Source of the DNA: Actinomycetes bacterium
GTDB lineage: Bacteria > Actinomycetota > Acidimicrobiia > Acidimicrobiales > RAAP-2
Direction of reading: 5' to 3'
NCBI GenBank assembly: GCA_021806045.1
Contig: JAJZDI010000004.1
Span: 26,748-90,747, forward strand
Length of the DNA: 64,000 nucleotides
Below are positions 42,880-52,990 of the stretch, piece after piece. How positions within the stretch are numbered: the first letter of the stretch is position 1; each line of letters begins with the position of its first letter. Made by a program: the position numbers and the translations under genes. Below the pieces are notes generated by a model. It worked only from the letters and a program-made list of their open reading frames with translations, ran no database searches and was not told the origin of the DNA.

Positions 42880-44433
42880 ATGGCCACCATCGACCCCGAT
42901 CGCATCCCCGTTGTCGCCGCCTGGGGTCAGTGCCTCGAGCGCTCCGCCCTGGTGCGGCCGACCGAGCTGATGGCCGTCGCCGCCGACCAGGCCCTCGCTC
43001 AGGTGCCAGCCCTGCGGGACCGGCTCGACCGGCTGTCCGTCGTCAACGTCGTGGGGCGGGTGGGACCATCGCCGGCGACGGAGCTGGCCCGCCGGCTGGG
43101 CATCGACCCGCCGGTCCGGGAGGCCACCACCATCGGTGGCAACACCCCCCAGTGGCTGGTCAACCGGGCCGCAGCCCAGATCGCACGGGGTGAGCTGCGG
43201 GCGACGCTGATCGCCGGCGCCGAGGCGCTCCGCTCGAGCAGGGAGCGGCGCCGGTTGCGCGCCGCCGGCCAGGTGGTCGCCGACGATGGCGCCCACGGGG
43301 CCGGTGCGCCGGACGTACCCCCCGATCCGGTCGTGGGGGACGACCACCCGGGACCCGGGCCCGCCGAGCTGGCCGCCAACCTGATCCTCCCCCTCTACGT
43401 CTACGCGCTCTTCGAGTCGGTGGTGGCTGCCCGGGCCGGCCACTCGGCGGACCAGCACCGGGCGGCGATGGGCGCCCTCCTGGCACCGTTCACCGAGGTC
43501 GCCGCCCGCCATCCGGTGGCCTGGTTCCCCGAGGCACGGACGGCGACGGAGATCGCCGAACCGGCACCCGAAAACCGGATCGTCGCCCAGCCCTACACCA
43601 AGCGGATGACCGCGTTCCTCGGTTCCGACCAGGCCGCCGCTCTGGTCGTCTGCTCGCTGGCCGAGGCCCGCCGGGCGGGCGTGGCCGACGGCGCCGTCTT
43701 CGTGTGGGCGGGAGCTGACGCGGTGGACGTGCGGTCCCCGACGGCGCGTCCCGATCCGGGCAGCTCGCCGGGCATCGCCGCCGCCGGGCGCGCCCTCTTC
43801 GGCGCCGCCGGTGACGCAGCCGGCTCGCCGGTCACCATCGACGACGTCGGGCACCTCGATCTCTACTCCTGCTTCCCGTCGGCTGTGGAACTGGGGGCGG
43901 CAGCTCTCGGCCTGGCCACCGACGACGCCCGGGGCCTCACCGTCACCGGCGGCCTCCCCTACTTCGGCGGACCGGGGAACAACTACACCAGCCACGCCAT
44001 CGCCACCCTGTGCGACCGGCTCCGCATGGCGGGGTCCGGCGGACCCCCTGAGCTCGGCCTGACAACCGGCCTCGGCTGGTTCGTGACCAAGCACGCCCTC
44101 GGGCTGTACGGCACGGAGCCGCCACCGGGCGGGTTCCGCCCCGGCGACACCGCCGCCGACCAGCGGGCCATCGACGAGAGCGCCGTCCCGGTGGTCCTGG
44201 ATGTCGGCGAGCCCACGACCGCCACCGTGGTGGCGGCCACCGCCGTCCCCAACGACTCGAACGAGATCGTGGCCGCACCGGTCATCGCCCGGCTGGAGAC
44301 CGGGGAGCACGTGGCAGCCGTGCCCGAGTCCGACGAGGTGGCCGCCGCGGTGGGCGCCACCGATCCGGTGTCGCTGGTCGGGACCCGGGTGACGGTGTCG
44401 GGCGCCCCTCCCCGCTACCGGATCGCCGGCTGA
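42880..44433 (+). CDS. Thiolase-like protein (TLP1 / acetyl-CoA acetyltransferase-like)
   Basis: 517 residues from ATG 42880; the open frame begins earlier in non-coding sequence. The two thiolase halves are recognisable: GGNTPQWLVNRAAAQIARGE at the place of the N-terminal active site, where thiolases have a nucleophilic Cys, and HLDLYSCFPSAVELGAAALG where thiolases have HEAFA. GGLPYFGGPGNNYTSHAIAT follows. The C-terminal 100 residues match the extra OB-like domain of mycobacterial thiolase-like protein type 1. Both classical catalytic positions appear changed, so Claisen activity is doubtful. It may bind acyl-CoA or act as a non-canonical thiolase. Confidence 0.85.
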   Translation: MATIDPDRIPVVAAWGQCLERSALVRPTELMAVAADQALAQVPALRDRLDRLSVVNVVGRVGPSPATELARRLGIDPPVREATTIGGNTPQWLVNRAAAQIARGELRATLIAGAEALRSSRERRRLRAAGQVVADDGAHGAGAPDVPPDPVVGDDHPGPGPAELAANLILPLYVYALFESVVAARAGHSADQHRAAMGALLAPFTEVAARHPVAWFPEARTATEIAEPAPENRIVAQPYTKRMTAFLGSDQAAALVVCSLAEARRAGVADGAVFVWAGADAVDVRSPTARPDPGSSPGIAAAGRALFGAAGDAAGSPVTIDDVGHLDLYSCFPSAVELGAAALGLATDDARGLTVTGGLPYFGGPGNNYTSHAIATLCDRLRMAGSGGPPELGLTTGLGWFVTKHALGLYGTEPPPGGFRPGDTAADQRAIDESAVPVVLDVGEPTTATVVAATAVPNDSNEIVAAPVIARLETGEHVAAVPESDEVAAAVGATDPVSLVGTRVTVSGAPPRYRIAG

Positions 44434-44672
44434 ACCGCACCCCGGGGATCGGCACCCTCCCGAGGACCGGCACCCCCGCCCGGACCGTGCTCGCCCGGCC
44501 GGACGGGCCGTCCGCGCTCGCGGCGCGCTACGTTCTCCCCCGGTGGCCGGCGGCCGGCACGGTGACGTGCGGAGCCGTGGTGCCACCGACCATTGCACCG
44601 ACGACGGCCCGACCGCCGTGCCGCCGAGGCGAGGGCCCGGCAGGCACGACACGGCCACGAGGGAGGACCCCG

Positions 44673-45443
44673 ATGACCGAACTGCTGCGCGAACGACAGG
44701 GCCGAGTCGAGGTCCTGACCATCAACCGCCCCGAGGCCCGCAACGCCATCAACGGCGCCGTCTCCCGCGCCGTCGCCACCGCGCTCGACGAGATCGAGGC
44801 GGACGATGACTGCTGGGTCGTCGTCCTCACCGGCAGCGGCGACAAGGCCTTCAGCGCCGGCATGGACCTGAAGGCGTTCGCCGCCGGCGAGGCCGGCGAC
44901 ATCATGGGCGCGAAGGGCGGCTTCGGCGGGATCGCCCAGCGGCAGTTCCCCAAGCCGATCATCGCCGCCGTCAACGGGTCGTGCCTGGCCGGTGGGTTCG
45001 AGATCATGCTCAGCTGCGACCTGGTGGTCGCCGTGGAGAGCGCCACGTTCGGCATTCCCGAGGTGAAGCGGGGCCTGGTGGCCGGGGCCGGCGGCCTGGT
45101 GCGCCTGCCCAAGCGGGTGGCGCCTGCCATCGCCATGGAGATGGCGTTGACCGGCGAGCCCATCTCCGCCCATCGGGCCTACGAGCTCGGTCTCATCAAC
45201 CGGGTCGTCCCGGCCGGCTCGCTCATGGAGGCCGCCCTCGAGCTGGCCGGCACCATCGCCGCCAACGCCCCCCTGGCCGTGCGCACCTCCAAGCAGGTCA
45301 TCAAGGACGCCGGCGAGGTGCCCGACGCCAAGGGCTGGGAGATCTCCAACGCGGCCATCGCACCCGTCTTCGCGTCGGCCGACGCCATGGAGGGCGCCGT
45401 CGCCTTCGCCGAGAAGCGCGCCCCCAACTGGACGGGCAAGTGA
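44673..45443 (+). CDS. Enoyl-CoA hydratase/isomerase family (crotonase)
   Basis: 256 residues from ATG 44673 with GGGAGG upstream. The crotonase motifs are clear: [26 protein letters not shown], which forms part of the CoA-binding and oxyanion region, and [21 protein letters not shown] with the second oxyanion Gly. [20 protein letters not shown] follows. It probably hydrates an enoyl-CoA in beta-oxidation. The usual first catalytic Glu region reads [16 protein letters not shown], with Glu retained. The next gene overlaps it by 4 bp. Confidence 0.92.
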   Translation: MTELLRERQGRVEVLTINRPEARNAINGAVSRAVATALDEIEADDDCWVVVLTGSGDKAFSAGMDLKAFAAGEAGDIMGAKGGFGGIAQRQFPKPIIAAVNGSCLAGGFEIMLSCDLVVAVESATFGIPEVKRGLVAGAGGLVRLPKRVAPAIAMEMALTGEPISAHRAYELGLINRVVPAGSLMEAALELAGTIAANAPLAVRTSKQVIKDAGEVPDAKGWEISNAAIAPVFASADAMEGAVAFAEKRAPNWTGK

Positions 45444-45865
45444 CGGCTGCCGCCGGCCCCGATCTGGCACCGGCACTGGACGGCATCCGCCTGATCCTCC
45501 ACGTGCTGGCCGCCACCATCTGGGTCGGTGGCCAGTTCACGGTCACCGGACTTCTCCCCACCGTCCGGCGCCTGGGGGACGACGCGCCGAAGCAGGTGGC
45601 CCGAGCCCTGGCACGCCTGCTGTGGCCCGCCTACGCCGTCCTGGTCGTGACCGGGTTCTGGAACATGGCCGCCGTGCACGCCAACAACGGCGGCAGCGCG
45701 TACCAGGTCGTCCTCGGGATCAAGATCGGCGTCGTCGCCCTGGCCGGCCTGGGGGTCTGGCTCCACCAGCGGGCCACCTCCCGCCGGGGCCTGGCCATCT
45801 GGGGATCGGTGGGCGGTACGGCATCGATCGCCGCCCTGTGCCTGGGCGTGTTCCTGGCCGGCTGA
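45440..45865 (+). CDS. Small four-helix membrane protein (CopD-like)
   Basis: 141 residues from GTG 45440, overlapping the hydratase stop as GTGA. Four membrane helices are predicted by eye; the first, LILHVLAATIWVGGQFTVTG, has the His and Trp-Val-Gly pattern seen in CopD-like and DUF2269-like proteins. A conserved-looking His also lies in AAVHANNGG. Function unknown; heme or metal handling is possible by analogy only. Confidence 0.78.
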   Translation: MTAAAGPDLAPALDGIRLILHVLAATIWVGGQFTVTGLLPTVRRLGDDAPKQVARALARLLWPAYAVLVVTGFWNMAAVHANNGGSAYQVVLGIKIGVVALAGLGVWLHQRATSRRGLAIWGSVGGTASIAALCLGVFLAG

Positions 45866-45921
45866 CCGTCGTGATCCGTGCGGGCTCCCTGCTCCGAACA
45901 AGGCGGTACCCGTTCCGGGTC

Positions 45922-45927
45922 TAACCT
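45922..45927 (+). promoter_or_regulatory. -10 box for tatA
   Basis: TAACCT lies 29 nt before the GTG at 45957; the short leader carries ATAAGGAG as a ribosome site. Confidence 0.4.
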
Positions 45928-45956
45928 GGTGACGAACCCGACATAAGGAGAAACTC

Positions 45957-46187
45957 GTGCCACTCGGGCTTCCTGCCGAGATCTTCGGCGTAGACGGAAT
46001 CATCATCCTGGTCGTCGTGGTCGTCGTGCTCTTCGGTGGCTCGCAGATCCCCAAGCTCGCCCGGTCCCTCGGGTCGGCCCAGAAGGAGTTCAAGAAGGGC
46101 CTCGAGGAGGGTGCGGCCGAGGATGCAGCCCCGACCTCAAAGGCGACCAAGGCCGACACCACCACGGACGGCCCGGCAACCCCGTAG
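45957..46187 (+). CDS. tatA: Sec-independent translocase subunit TatA
   Basis: 76 residues from GTG 45957. One N-terminal membrane helix (GIIILVVVVVVLFGG) is followed by the hinge and amphipathic helix QIPKLARSLGSAQKEFKKGL and a hydrophilic Ala/Thr-rich tail. This is the TatA/E layout: the protein forms the pore-like assembly of the twin-arginine pathway for folded proteins. TatB and TatC are not in the window. It lies a short way upstream of the cytochrome oxidase genes; the Rieske protein of the bc1 complex is a known Tat substrate in actinobacteria. Confidence 0.92.
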   Translation: MPLGLPAEIFGVDGIIILVVVVVVLFGGSQIPKLARSLGSAQKEFKKGLEEGAAEDAAPTSKATKADTTTDGPATP

Positions 46188-46224
46188 GGCGCCGGGCCAT
46201 CTGGGGCACGAGCGCGGTCGGGTG

Positions 46225-46932
46225 ATGCGCGCCCCGGCCGGCGCGGCCCACCGGGTCCTGCCCTTCTGGGTCCTCCAGGCGGGTCAGCTGGGCGCAGCTG
46301 GCGCCCTGGTCGACCTGTCCATCCATCTTGCGAGGCCGCAGCTGCTCCTGGCGCTCGCCTGCCTGCTCGCCGGCGTCACCCTGCTGGCCGATGCCCCCCT
46401 CGGCGTCGTCCGCGTGCTCCCCCGCAAGCCGGCGGCCATCCTCGCCGTCGCCGTGTCCGTCGCCGCCGTGCCCGCGATGCTCGCACCGCCGCTGCGACCC
46501 GGCGTCGAGGGGGCCGTCATCGTCGTCTTCGTGGCGGTCGGCATCGCCCGTCTGGCCACCCTGACCCGGCTGGCCGTCGGTCCTGGCCCGCAGGCCCGAC
46601 CCGGAACCGCCCCCGGGGACCACGCCGGGGACCATGCTGGGGCGCGATCCGGAGGCGGGGGGACATCTCCGGCCGGCGGCAGCGACCCTGGCGAGCGGAC
46701 CATGGACCAGCGAGGGACCGGTACCGCGGCCGCCCGCCGTCTCGGCGTCGAGGCGGCCAGGCTCGCTGCCGCCGCTGAGCGCCGGCGGCCCGAGCTCGAA
46801 CGGGCCGCCCGGCACCTGGCGCGACGGGCCGGGCGGGCGGCCGGGCGGGTACAGGGGCGCCTCCGCGACCCCGAACCGGACGGGGATGGCCCGGCAGAAC
46901 CGCCAGCGGGGCCGGTCATCGGCAAAAACTGA
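46225..46932 (+). CDS. Membrane protein with Arg/Ala-rich C-terminal helix, unknown function
   Basis: 235 residues from ATG 46225; a GTG directly before it is an alternative. About four membrane helices fill residues 10-120 (for example LLLALACLLAGVTLLADAPL). A Gly/Ala-rich linker follows, then a long helix rich in Ala, Arg and Glu (RRLGVEAARLAAAAERRRPE) that could be amphipathic or coiled. No family is recognised. It sits between tatA and ctaC on the same strand. Confidence 0.65.
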   Translation: MRAPAGAAHRVLPFWVLQAGQLGAAGALVDLSIHLARPQLLLALACLLAGVTLLADAPLGVVRVLPRKPAAILAVAVSVAAVPAMLAPPLRPGVEGAVIVVFVAVGIARLATLTRLAVGPGPQARPGTAPGDHAGDHAGARSGGGGTSPAGGSDPGERTMDQRGTGTAAARRLGVEAARLAAAAERRRPELERAARHLARRAGRAAGRVQGRLRDPEPDGDGPAEPPAGPVIGKN

Positions 46933-46963
46933 CACCAGTTTCTGCTCGCGGGCCGTCGTTCGC

Positions 46964-46969
46964 TAGTCT
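46964..46969 (+). promoter_or_regulatory. Leaderless -10 box of ctaC
   Basis: TAGTCT ends 7 nt before the GTG start at 46977. No Shine-Dalgarno sequence lies between. It would drive ctaC-ctaD-ctaF. Confidence 0.55.
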
Positions 46970-46976
46970 CATCGGC

Positions 46977-47942
46977 GTGAACGCCTCGACCCCCGGCATG
47001 CCCGGTCCTCCGGGCCCTGACGCACCCGCTGCTCCCGGTCCCGGCGCGACGGCCGGCCGGTCCCGGCGACGGCGCCTCGCCCTGGCCACGTTGGCCGCTC
47101 CGGTCGTGCTGGCCGGGTGCAACTGGTATCCGACCTACGGCGCCAGCAGGGGCTCCACGGCCCAGGGGAGCGACACCTTCAAGCTCTACTCGGGGATGAT
47201 GACAGCCGGGATCGTGGTCGGCGGGATCGTCGCCGCACTGATCATCTGGTCCGTCTTCCGCTACCGGCGGCGCTCGGAGGAGATCCCGCACCAGTTCCAC
47301 GAGAACCTGGCCATCGAGGCCGTCTACACCCTGGTGCCCATCCTGATCGTCCTCGCCATCTTCGCCTTCACCGTGATCACCGAGAACAAGGTCATGGCCA
47401 CCCAGCCGGCCACCGCCACCGTCACCTCCACCGGGACACCCGTGGTCGACATCACCGTCACCGCCTTCCAGTGGGGCTGGCGGTTCGACTACCCGAACCT
47501 GAACGTCGACGTGACCGGCGAGCTCACCAACGGGCCGGACAACCACGGACCGCAGATGGTCGTCCCCGTCGGGCAGACGGTCCAGATCACCCTGGTGTCC
47601 GCCGATGTCATCCACGGGTTCTACGTCCGTGACTTCAACTTCAGCCGCTACGCGCAGCCCGGCGTGGTCAACGTCTTCGACCTGAACGTCCTCCACCAGG
47701 GCACCTACGACGGCCAGTGCACCCAGTACTGCGGCCTCTACCACTCCCAGATGCTCTTCTCCGTCCGGGCCGTGACGCCGTCCGACTTCCGGGCCTGGGC
47801 CGCCAGCGAGGTGGCAGCCGGCCACACCATCCCGAGGCCGAGCCCCATCGGCGCCCAGGGCACCGCCCCCGCCGGCACCCACATCACACCGAGTAACGCA
47901 CTCCCGTCGACGTCCACCGCGACCGCAAAGGCAGCAGCATGA
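46977..47942 (+). CDS. ctaC: Cytochrome c oxidase subunit II
   Basis: 321 residues from GTG 46977. A basic, Pro-rich N-terminus leads to a lipobox (VVLAGC), so it is probably a lipoprotein. Two membrane helices follow (about 75-95 and 118-140). The copper A centre is visible: ADVIHGF supplies the first His, and [14 protein letters not shown] supplies two Cys, a His and the Met. AFQWGWRF is the conserved aromatic electron-entry region. It accepts electrons from the cytochrome c domains of the bc1 complex and passes them to subunit I. It overlaps ctaD by 4 bp. Confidence 0.96.
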   Translation: MNASTPGMPGPPGPDAPAAPGPGATAGRSRRRRLALATLAAPVVLAGCNWYPTYGASRGSTAQGSDTFKLYSGMMTAGIVVGGIVAALIIWSVFRYRRRSEEIPHQFHENLAIEAVYTLVPILIVLAIFAFTVITENKVMATQPATATVTSTGTPVVDITVTAFQWGWRFDYPNLNVDVTGELTNGPDNHGPQMVVPVGQTVQITLVSADVIHGFYVRDFNFSRYAQPGVVNVFDLNVLHQGTYDGQCTQYCGLYHSQMLFSVRAVTPSDFRAWAASEVAAGHTIPRPSPIGAQGTAPAGTHITPSNALPSTSTATAKAAA

Positions 47943-49699
47943 CGACCACCGCCGACCGCCCCGAGGTCCTGGCGCCCGAGGCCCCGGGCGGGCCCGGTCA
48001 CCACGCGCCCGAGGGCGACCATGCCCACGAGATCCACGAGCACCACGGACCGACCGGCATCCTCAAGTGGCTGACGTCGACCGACCACAAGGTGATCGGT
48101 CAGAGCTACATGATCACCGCCCTGGTCGTGTTCTTCATCTCCGGGTTCATGGCCCTGCTCATCCGTACCCAGCTCATGAGCCCGAACGGCTCCCTTCTTT
48201 CACCCCAGGTGTACAACGAGCTGTTCACCATGCACGGCAGCGTGATGCTGTACCTGTTCGCCGGCCCCTTCGCCTTCGGCGGGCTGGCCAACTACATCGT
48301 CCCCCTCCAGATCGGGGCGCCCGACATGGCGTTCCCCCGGCTGAACGCCCTCTCCTACTGGCTGTTCCTGGGCGGGTCGATCACCATGCTGTCGGGGTTC
48401 TTCGTCTCGGGCGGTGCGGCCAGCTTCGCCTGGGTGGCCTACGCACCTCTCTCCAACGCCACCAACTCGCCGGGGGCGGGCGCCGACCTGTGGCTCATGT
48501 CGCTCGGGCTCACCGGCTTCTCGGCCATCTTCACCGCCGTCAACCTCATCGCCACCATCTTCTACCTGCGTGCCCCGGGCATGACCATGTTCCGGATGCC
48601 CATCTTCACCTGGAACATGCTGGTCACCGGGATCCTCATCCTGATCGCGTTCCCGGTGCTGTTCTCCGCGGTGGTCATGCTGTTCTGCGACCGCCACTTC
48701 GGCACGCACATCTTCACCGTGCAGGGCGGCGGCGTACCCGTCCTGTGGCAGCACCTGTTCTGGTTCTTCGGGCACCCGGAGGTGTACATCCTCGCCTTGC
48801 CCTACTTCGGCGTCGTGACCGAGATCATCCCGGTGTTCTCGCGCAAGCCGCTCTTCGGCTACCGGGGGATGGTCGTCGCCACCATGTCGATCGCCGCCCT
48901 CTCCACAGGCGTGTGGGCCCACCACATGTTCACCACCGGCGTGGTCCTGCTGCCGTTCTTCTCGCTGTTGTCCCTGCTGATCGCCGTGCCGACGGGCATC
49001 AAGTTCTTCAACTGGATCGGCACCATGTGGCGGGGCCAGATCGCCTTCCGGGTTCCCATGCTGTTCTCGGTGGGCTTCCTGTTCGCCTTCCTGATGGGCG
49101 GCGTGACCGGCGTGCTGCTGGCCTCCCCCCCGGTCGACTTCCAGACCCACGACACGTACTTCGTCGTCGCCCACTTCCACCAGGTCCTCATCGGGACGAC
49201 GGTGTTCGCCGGGTTCGCCGGGTTCTACTACTGGTACCCGAAGATGTACGGCCGGATGCTGCGTGAGAGCCTGGGCAAGCTCCACTTCTGGTTGCTGTTC
49301 ATCGGGTTCTGGCTCGCCTTCATCCCCCAGTACCTCCTCGGCCTCGACGGGATGCCCCGGCGCATCGTGAACTACCCCCAGAGCCCGTCCTGGCAGACGC
49401 TGAACATCGTCTCGACCGTCGGGGCCTACATCATCGGCTTCTCGTTCCTCTTCTTCTTCATCAACCTCTTCGTGTCGTGGCAGAAGCCGGTGCGCGCCGG
49501 TGCCAACCCGTGGGACGGCCACGCGCTGGAGTGGTTCACCAGCTCACCGCCCCCCCACCACAACTACACCCACCTGCCCCTGATCCGTTCTGAGCGGCCG
49601 ACGTGGGACTACAACCACCCAGAGCACCGGACCATCGTCCACGCGCCGCGCGGCTCTGGCGCCGGCCGGGATCGTGAGCTCGAAGGAGCCAACCGATGA
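47939..49699 (+). CDS. ctaD: Cytochrome c oxidase subunit I
   Basis: 586 residues from ATG 47939. Twelve hydrophobic helices are expected. [10 protein letters not shown] holds a heme a ligand His; [18 protein letters not shown] carries the CuB His, the cross-linked Tyr and the proton-channel Glu; HHMF holds two more CuB His; and [12 protein letters not shown] holds the heme a3 and heme a ligands. The aa3-type oxidase reduces oxygen to water and pumps protons. Translation is coupled with ctaC and ctaF through ATGA overlaps on both sides. Confidence 0.97.
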   Translation: MTTTADRPEVLAPEAPGGPGHHAPEGDHAHEIHEHHGPTGILKWLTSTDHKVIGQSYMITALVVFFISGFMALLIRTQLMSPNGSLLSPQVYNELFTMHGSVMLYLFAGPFAFGGLANYIVPLQIGAPDMAFPRLNALSYWLFLGGSITMLSGFFVSGGAASFAWVAYAPLSNATNSPGAGADLWLMSLGLTGFSAIFTAVNLIATIFYLRAPGMTMFRMPIFTWNMLVTGILILIAFPVLFSAVVMLFCDRHFGTHIFTVQGGGVPVLWQHLFWFFGHPEVYILALPYFGVVTEIIPVFSRKPLFGYRGMVVATMSIAALSTGVWAHHMFTTGVVLLPFFSLLSLLIAVPTGIKFFNWIGTMWRGQIAFRVPMLFSVGFLFAFLMGGVTGVLLASPPVDFQTHDTYFVVAHFHQVLIGTTVFAGFAGFYYWYPKMYGRMLRESLGKLHFWLLFIGFWLAFIPQYLLGLDGMPRRIVNYPQSPSWQTLNIVSTVGAYIIGFSFLFFFINLFVSWQKPVRAGANPWDGHALEWFTSSPPPHHNYTHLPLIRSERPTWDYNHPEHRTIVHAPRGSGAGRDRELEGANR

Positions 49700-50088
49700 A
49701 GGTCGAGGCCCGCCTGCTGATCATCATCGGCGTCTTCTTCGCCATCATCGCGGGCGCCTACTGGTTCACCAGCTACGAGACGGCCGGCACGCTGATGCTC
49801 ATCGGCTCCACCGGTCTCGGGCTGCTGCCGGGCGCCTACTACCTGTGGTGGTCACGGCACATGAAGCCCCGCCTCGAGGACGATCCCGACGCCACCATCG
49901 AGGAGGGCGCCGGGGAGGTGGACGCTTTCCCGTCGTCGAGCATCTGGCCCTTCATCCTCGGGGTCGGCGCCTTCTTCGCCGCCCTGAGCTTCGTCTTCGG
50001 CGTGTGGATGGCGCCGATCGCCGCTGGCTTCATCCTCTCGGCCGCCATCGGCGGCACGGTCGAGAGCCGCCGCGGCGGCACCGTCTGA
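49696..50088 (+). CDS. ctaF: Cytochrome c oxidase subunit IV, actinobacterial type
   Basis: 130 residues from ATG 49696, overlapping ctaD by 4 bp. Four membrane helices lie in two pairs separated by a hydrophilic segment ([17 protein letters not shown]). Size, topology and position after ctaD match the small actinobacterial oxidase subunit CtaF, a structural part of the bcc-aa3 supercomplex. It ends the ctaC-ctaD-ctaF unit; the facing gene codes for an unrelated kinase-like protein. Confidence 0.9.
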   Translation: MKVEARLLIIIGVFFAIIAGAYWFTSYETAGTLMLIGSTGLGLLPGAYYLWWSRHMKPRLEDDPDATIEEGAGEVDAFPSSSIWPFILGVGAFFAALSFVFGVWMAPIAAGFILSAAIGGTVESRRGGTV

Positions 50089-50157
50089 CCGGGGCACTGG
50101 CGGCCCGAGGGCACCGGCGGTCTGGCCAGGCGCCGCTGAGCGGCCCGGCGTCGGCCC

Positions 50158-50958
50158 TCAACCCCCGCCGTAGCGGCGGGCCGCAGACGCCACCCGGGAC
50201 CGGTACGGGCCCCCGAAGAGGACCGCGTGCACCAGGAGGGGCGCGATCTGCCACAACGGCACCCGCTCCTGCCACCCGTCAGCCAGTGGCGCCTCGTCCA
50301 CGTAGGCGTCCGTCACCCGTGGTGGTACGTCGCCGAAGAGAGCCAGCATGGCCAGGTCCTCCTCCGGGTGGCCGCCGTGGACCGAAGGGTCGATCACCCA
50401 TGGCCGGTGGCCCGCACCCCACACCACGTTTCCCCACCACAGGTCGCCGTGGAGCAGGGACGGCTGCCCGAAGGGGATGAGGTCGCCGAGCCGTTCGACC
50501 ACCGGTTCGATCGTCCCTTCCAGCCCGCAGCGCCGGGCCAGGTCCATCATCCGGGATCCGTAGAACGCAGGCCCGTCCCCCCACGTCGCCCGATCCACCG
50601 GGCATGCCCCGATCCACGCCGACCCGCCTCCCCACGTATCCGCCCGCGTCCGGTGTAGGCGGGCCAGCCCGCACCCCAGGCGTTCCTCGGCCGACGGCGT
50701 CCGGCGACCAGGCTCGATCCAGGGGATGACGAGCAGATCCCCCTCCGCGTGCAGGACCGGTGGCACGGCCATCCCCCCGGGGACGGCAGACAGGGCCCGG
50801 AGACCGGCGGCCTCGTCCGCAACGGCGGCGCCGGACTTCACCACCAGGTCCCGACGACCCGCCGCCACCCGCCACGCCCCGGGCCCGAGGGGGCGGACGA
50901 CTCCGAGCGGACCGAACGCGTCAGCGACGCGTCGCTGCCAGGTGCCCGACGAGACCAC
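50158..50958 (-). CDS. Fructosamine kinase-like protein
   Basis: 266 residues from GTG 50958; the start is uncertain and makes a 38-bp overlap with the phosphatase gene upstream. The kinase-like motifs are SLLHGDLWWGNVVW (catalytic loop) and WVIDPSVHGGHPEEDLAMLALFG, the typical metal-binding and following segment of the fructosamine/ketosamine-3-kinase family. The N-terminal ATP region (DLVVKSG) has the Lys. Such enzymes phosphorylate Amadori-type glycation products, which leads to deglycation. Coupling with a low-molecular-weight phosphatase is common in related bacteria. Confidence 0.88.
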   Translation of the reverse strand: MVSSGTWQRRVADAFGPLGVVRPLGPGAWRVAAGRRDLVVKSGAAVADEAAGLRALSAVPGGMAVPPVLHAEGDLLVIPWIEPGRRTPSAEERLGCGLARLHRTRADTWGGGSAWIGACPVDRATWGDGPAFYGSRMMDLARRCGLEGTIEPVVERLGDLIPFGQPSLLHGDLWWGNVVWGAGHRPWVIDPSVHGGHPEEDLAMLALFGDVPPRVTDAYVDEAPLADGWQERVPLWQIAPLLVHAVLFGGPYRSRVASAARRYGGG

Positions 50959-51394
50959 GACAGGCCGCCTCGATCCGTCCGAGAGCGAGGTCGAAGGCGA
51001 GGTCGTCCCCGCCCCACGGGTCGGGGACCTCGTCGTCTCCCGGGGTGGCGCCGGGATCGAACGACCGGAGCAGGCGGACCCGCCCGGCGTCGGGACGTGC
51101 CAGCCGGTGGACGGCGGCGACGTTCGCCCGGTCTGCGCACAGCACCAGGTCGATGGCGGCGAGTTCGGAGGCACGCAACTGGCGCGCGCGGTGCCCGGGC
51201 AGCGACCACCCCCGGCGGGACAGCGCGGCCAGGGCCCGGGGATCGGCTCCCTCGCCCACGTGGGCGCCGGTGGTCCCGAACGAGTCGACCATCACGTCGC
51301 CGTCGAGGCCGGCTTCGGCGACCAGAGCCCTGGCCACCGCCTCGGCCATCGGCGACCGGCAGATGTTGCCCAGGCAGACCATGGCGACATGCAC
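50921..51394 (-). CDS. Low-molecular-weight protein-tyrosine phosphatase-like protein
   Basis: 157 residues from GTG 51394. The P-loop VCLGNICRSPMAEA (about 6-19) has the CxxxxCRS variant: the canonical C(X)5R reads CLGNICR. The general-acid loop is VPDPWGGDD near the C-terminus, with the Asp kept. This is the usual length for the family. Arsenate reductases share this fold, but the DPWG loop favours a phosphatase. It overlaps the kinase-like gene, so the two are probably translated together. Confidence 0.92.
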   Translation of the reverse strand: MHVAMVCLGNICRSPMAEAVARALVAEAGLDGDVMVDSFGTTGAHVGEGADPRALAALSRRGWSLPGHRARQLRASELAAIDLVLCADRANVAAVHRLARPDAGRVRLLRSFDPGATPGDDEVPDPWGGDDLAFDLALGRIEAACRGLVGHLAATRR

Positions 51395-51505
51395 CGACCC
51401 AGTCTGCCGGCCAGGCGGGGTGCCGGCGCCGTCAGCTGTGGGGCGCCTATGGCTGGGGCCTACCGGCACGCCCGGGAGGGGTGCCACGGGATCGTGCCGG
51501 GCGGG

Positions 51506-52990
51506 TCAGCGCATGACCCGGCGCACCCCGGGCCCGGTGGCCAGGTGCCGAGGGGTCAGGTCGATGAACGTCGGGACGGGGATGGCCTCGAGCTCCTCGT
51601 GGCCGTCGCCGGGACGGACGTCCGCATCGAAGGTGGCGAACTCCCCCGTCGCCGACCGGGTCACGACCACGGCCCGCTTGCGCTTGCCCACGCCCTCCGC
51701 CTTCTGCATCTCCAGGCAGATGGTGCGGGTCACGAAGAAGGTGGCGATCGGCACCAGGATCACGAGGAACCGGAAGGTCACGAGGACGGTGTTCAGGGCG
51801 ATGTGGAAGTAGTTGGCCAGGACGTCCGTCGACGAGGCGCAGAAGAGCATGAAGAGGAGCATGAGCACCGACGCGCCCGCCGCTGTGCGCAGGGGCCGGT
51901 CGCGGGGCCGGTCCAGCAGGTTGTGGTAGGCGGTGTCCCTCGTGATCTTGGCCTCGAGGAACGGCCACACGATGAAGAGGTTGAAGACGATGCCGGGGAA
52001 CAGCACGGCCGGCAGGAAGACCTCGAGCGGCCACGTGTGGCCCCAGCCGACCCATTCCCAGCTGGGCATGACCCGCAACGCACCGTCCAACCATCCCATG
52101 TACCAGTCGGGCTGGACGGCATAGGAGATCTGGTACGGCTGGTACTGGCCGAACTGCCAGATCGGGTTGATCTGGGCGAACCCGCCCAGGAGGAACAGCG
52201 CGGCGGTCACCATGAACATGAACCCGGTGGTCTTCGCCATGAAGGTGGGGAACATCGGGGAGCCGACCACGTTGCGCTCAGTCTTGCCCTTGCCTGGGAA
52301 CTGGGTGTGCTTCTGCTTCACCAGCAGGCCCAGGTGGGCGGCGAGGAGGCCGACGATGACGGCCGGCACGATGAGCACGTGGAGGATGAAGAAGCGGGGG
52401 ATGATGACCCCGTTGCCGGGGTAGTTCCCACCGAAGACGAAGAACGCCAGGTACGAGCCGACCAGTGGGATCGACTCGATGATGGAGTAGGCGATGCGGA
52501 TGCCCGTACCCGAGACCAGATCATCGGGAAGCGAGTACCCGAGGAACCCGTTGACGATGCCGAGGATCAGCATGGTGATCCCGACCACCCAGTTGAGCTC
52601 GCGGGGCTTGCGGAAGGCGCCGGTGAAGAACACCCGGGCCATGTGGACGGCGATCGAGCCGAGGAAGATGTCGGCGGCCCAGTGATGGGTCTGGCGCATC
52701 AGCAGCCCGGACTTGACGTCGAACGACAGGCCCACCGTCGACGCATAGGCCTCCGACACCCGCTGGCCGCGCAGGGGTGCGTAGGACCCGTGATAGATGA
52801 TCTCGTGGGCGGACGGGACGTAGTAGAGGGTGAGGAAGACGCCCGTCGCCAGCAGCACGACGAACGAGTAGAGGGCGATCTCACCCAGCATGAACGACCA
52901 GTGGTCGGGGAAGATCTTGTCGAGGAAGGTGCGCCCGCCCTTGGAGATCCCCAGGCGGTCGTCCAGCCAGCGCAACGACTTGTCGATCAT
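51506..52990 (-). CDS. qcrB: Cytochrome bc1 complex cytochrome b subunit
   Basis: 494 residues from ATG 52990, overlapping qcrA by 4 bp. Heme ligands are in QTHHWAADIFLGSIAVHMAR and in the later helix HVLIVPAVIVGLLAAHLGLL. The quinol-site PEWY motif appears here as QPDWYMGW. About eight or more membrane helices are followed by a soluble C-terminal tail (KRKRAVVVTRSATGEFATFD). It oxidises menaquinol and sends electrons to the Rieske and cytochrome c subunits. It is the last gene of the ctaE-qcrC-qcrA-qcrB unit. Confidence 0.96.
   Translation of the reverse strand: MIDKSLRWLDDRLGISKGGRTFLDKIFPDHWSFMLGEIALYSFVVLLATGVFLTLYYVPSAHEIIYHGSYAPLRGQRVSEAYASTVGLSFDVKSGLLMRQTHHWAADIFLGSIAVHMARVFFTGAFRKPRELNWVVGITMLILGIVNGFLGYSLPDDLVSGTGIRIAYSIIESIPLVGSYLAFFVFGGNYPGNGVIIPRFFILHVLIVPAVIVGLLAAHLGLLVKQKHTQFPGKGKTERNVVGSPMFPTFMAKTTGFMFMVTAALFLLGGFAQINPIWQFGQYQPYQISYAVQPDWYMGWLDGALRVMPSWEWVGWGHTWPLEVFLPAVLFPGIVFNLFIVWPFLEAKITRDTAYHNLLDRPRDRPLRTAAGASVLMLLFMLFCASSTDVLANYFHIALNTVLVTFRFLVILVPIATFFVTRTICLEMQKAEGVGKRKRAVVVTRSATGEFATFDADVRPGDGHEELEAIPVPTFIDLTPRHLATGPGVRRVMR

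Noticed and set aside
40944-43193. Plus-strand frame of 749 codons
   Set aside because: It is antisense to the GH1 gene and has no conserved motif.
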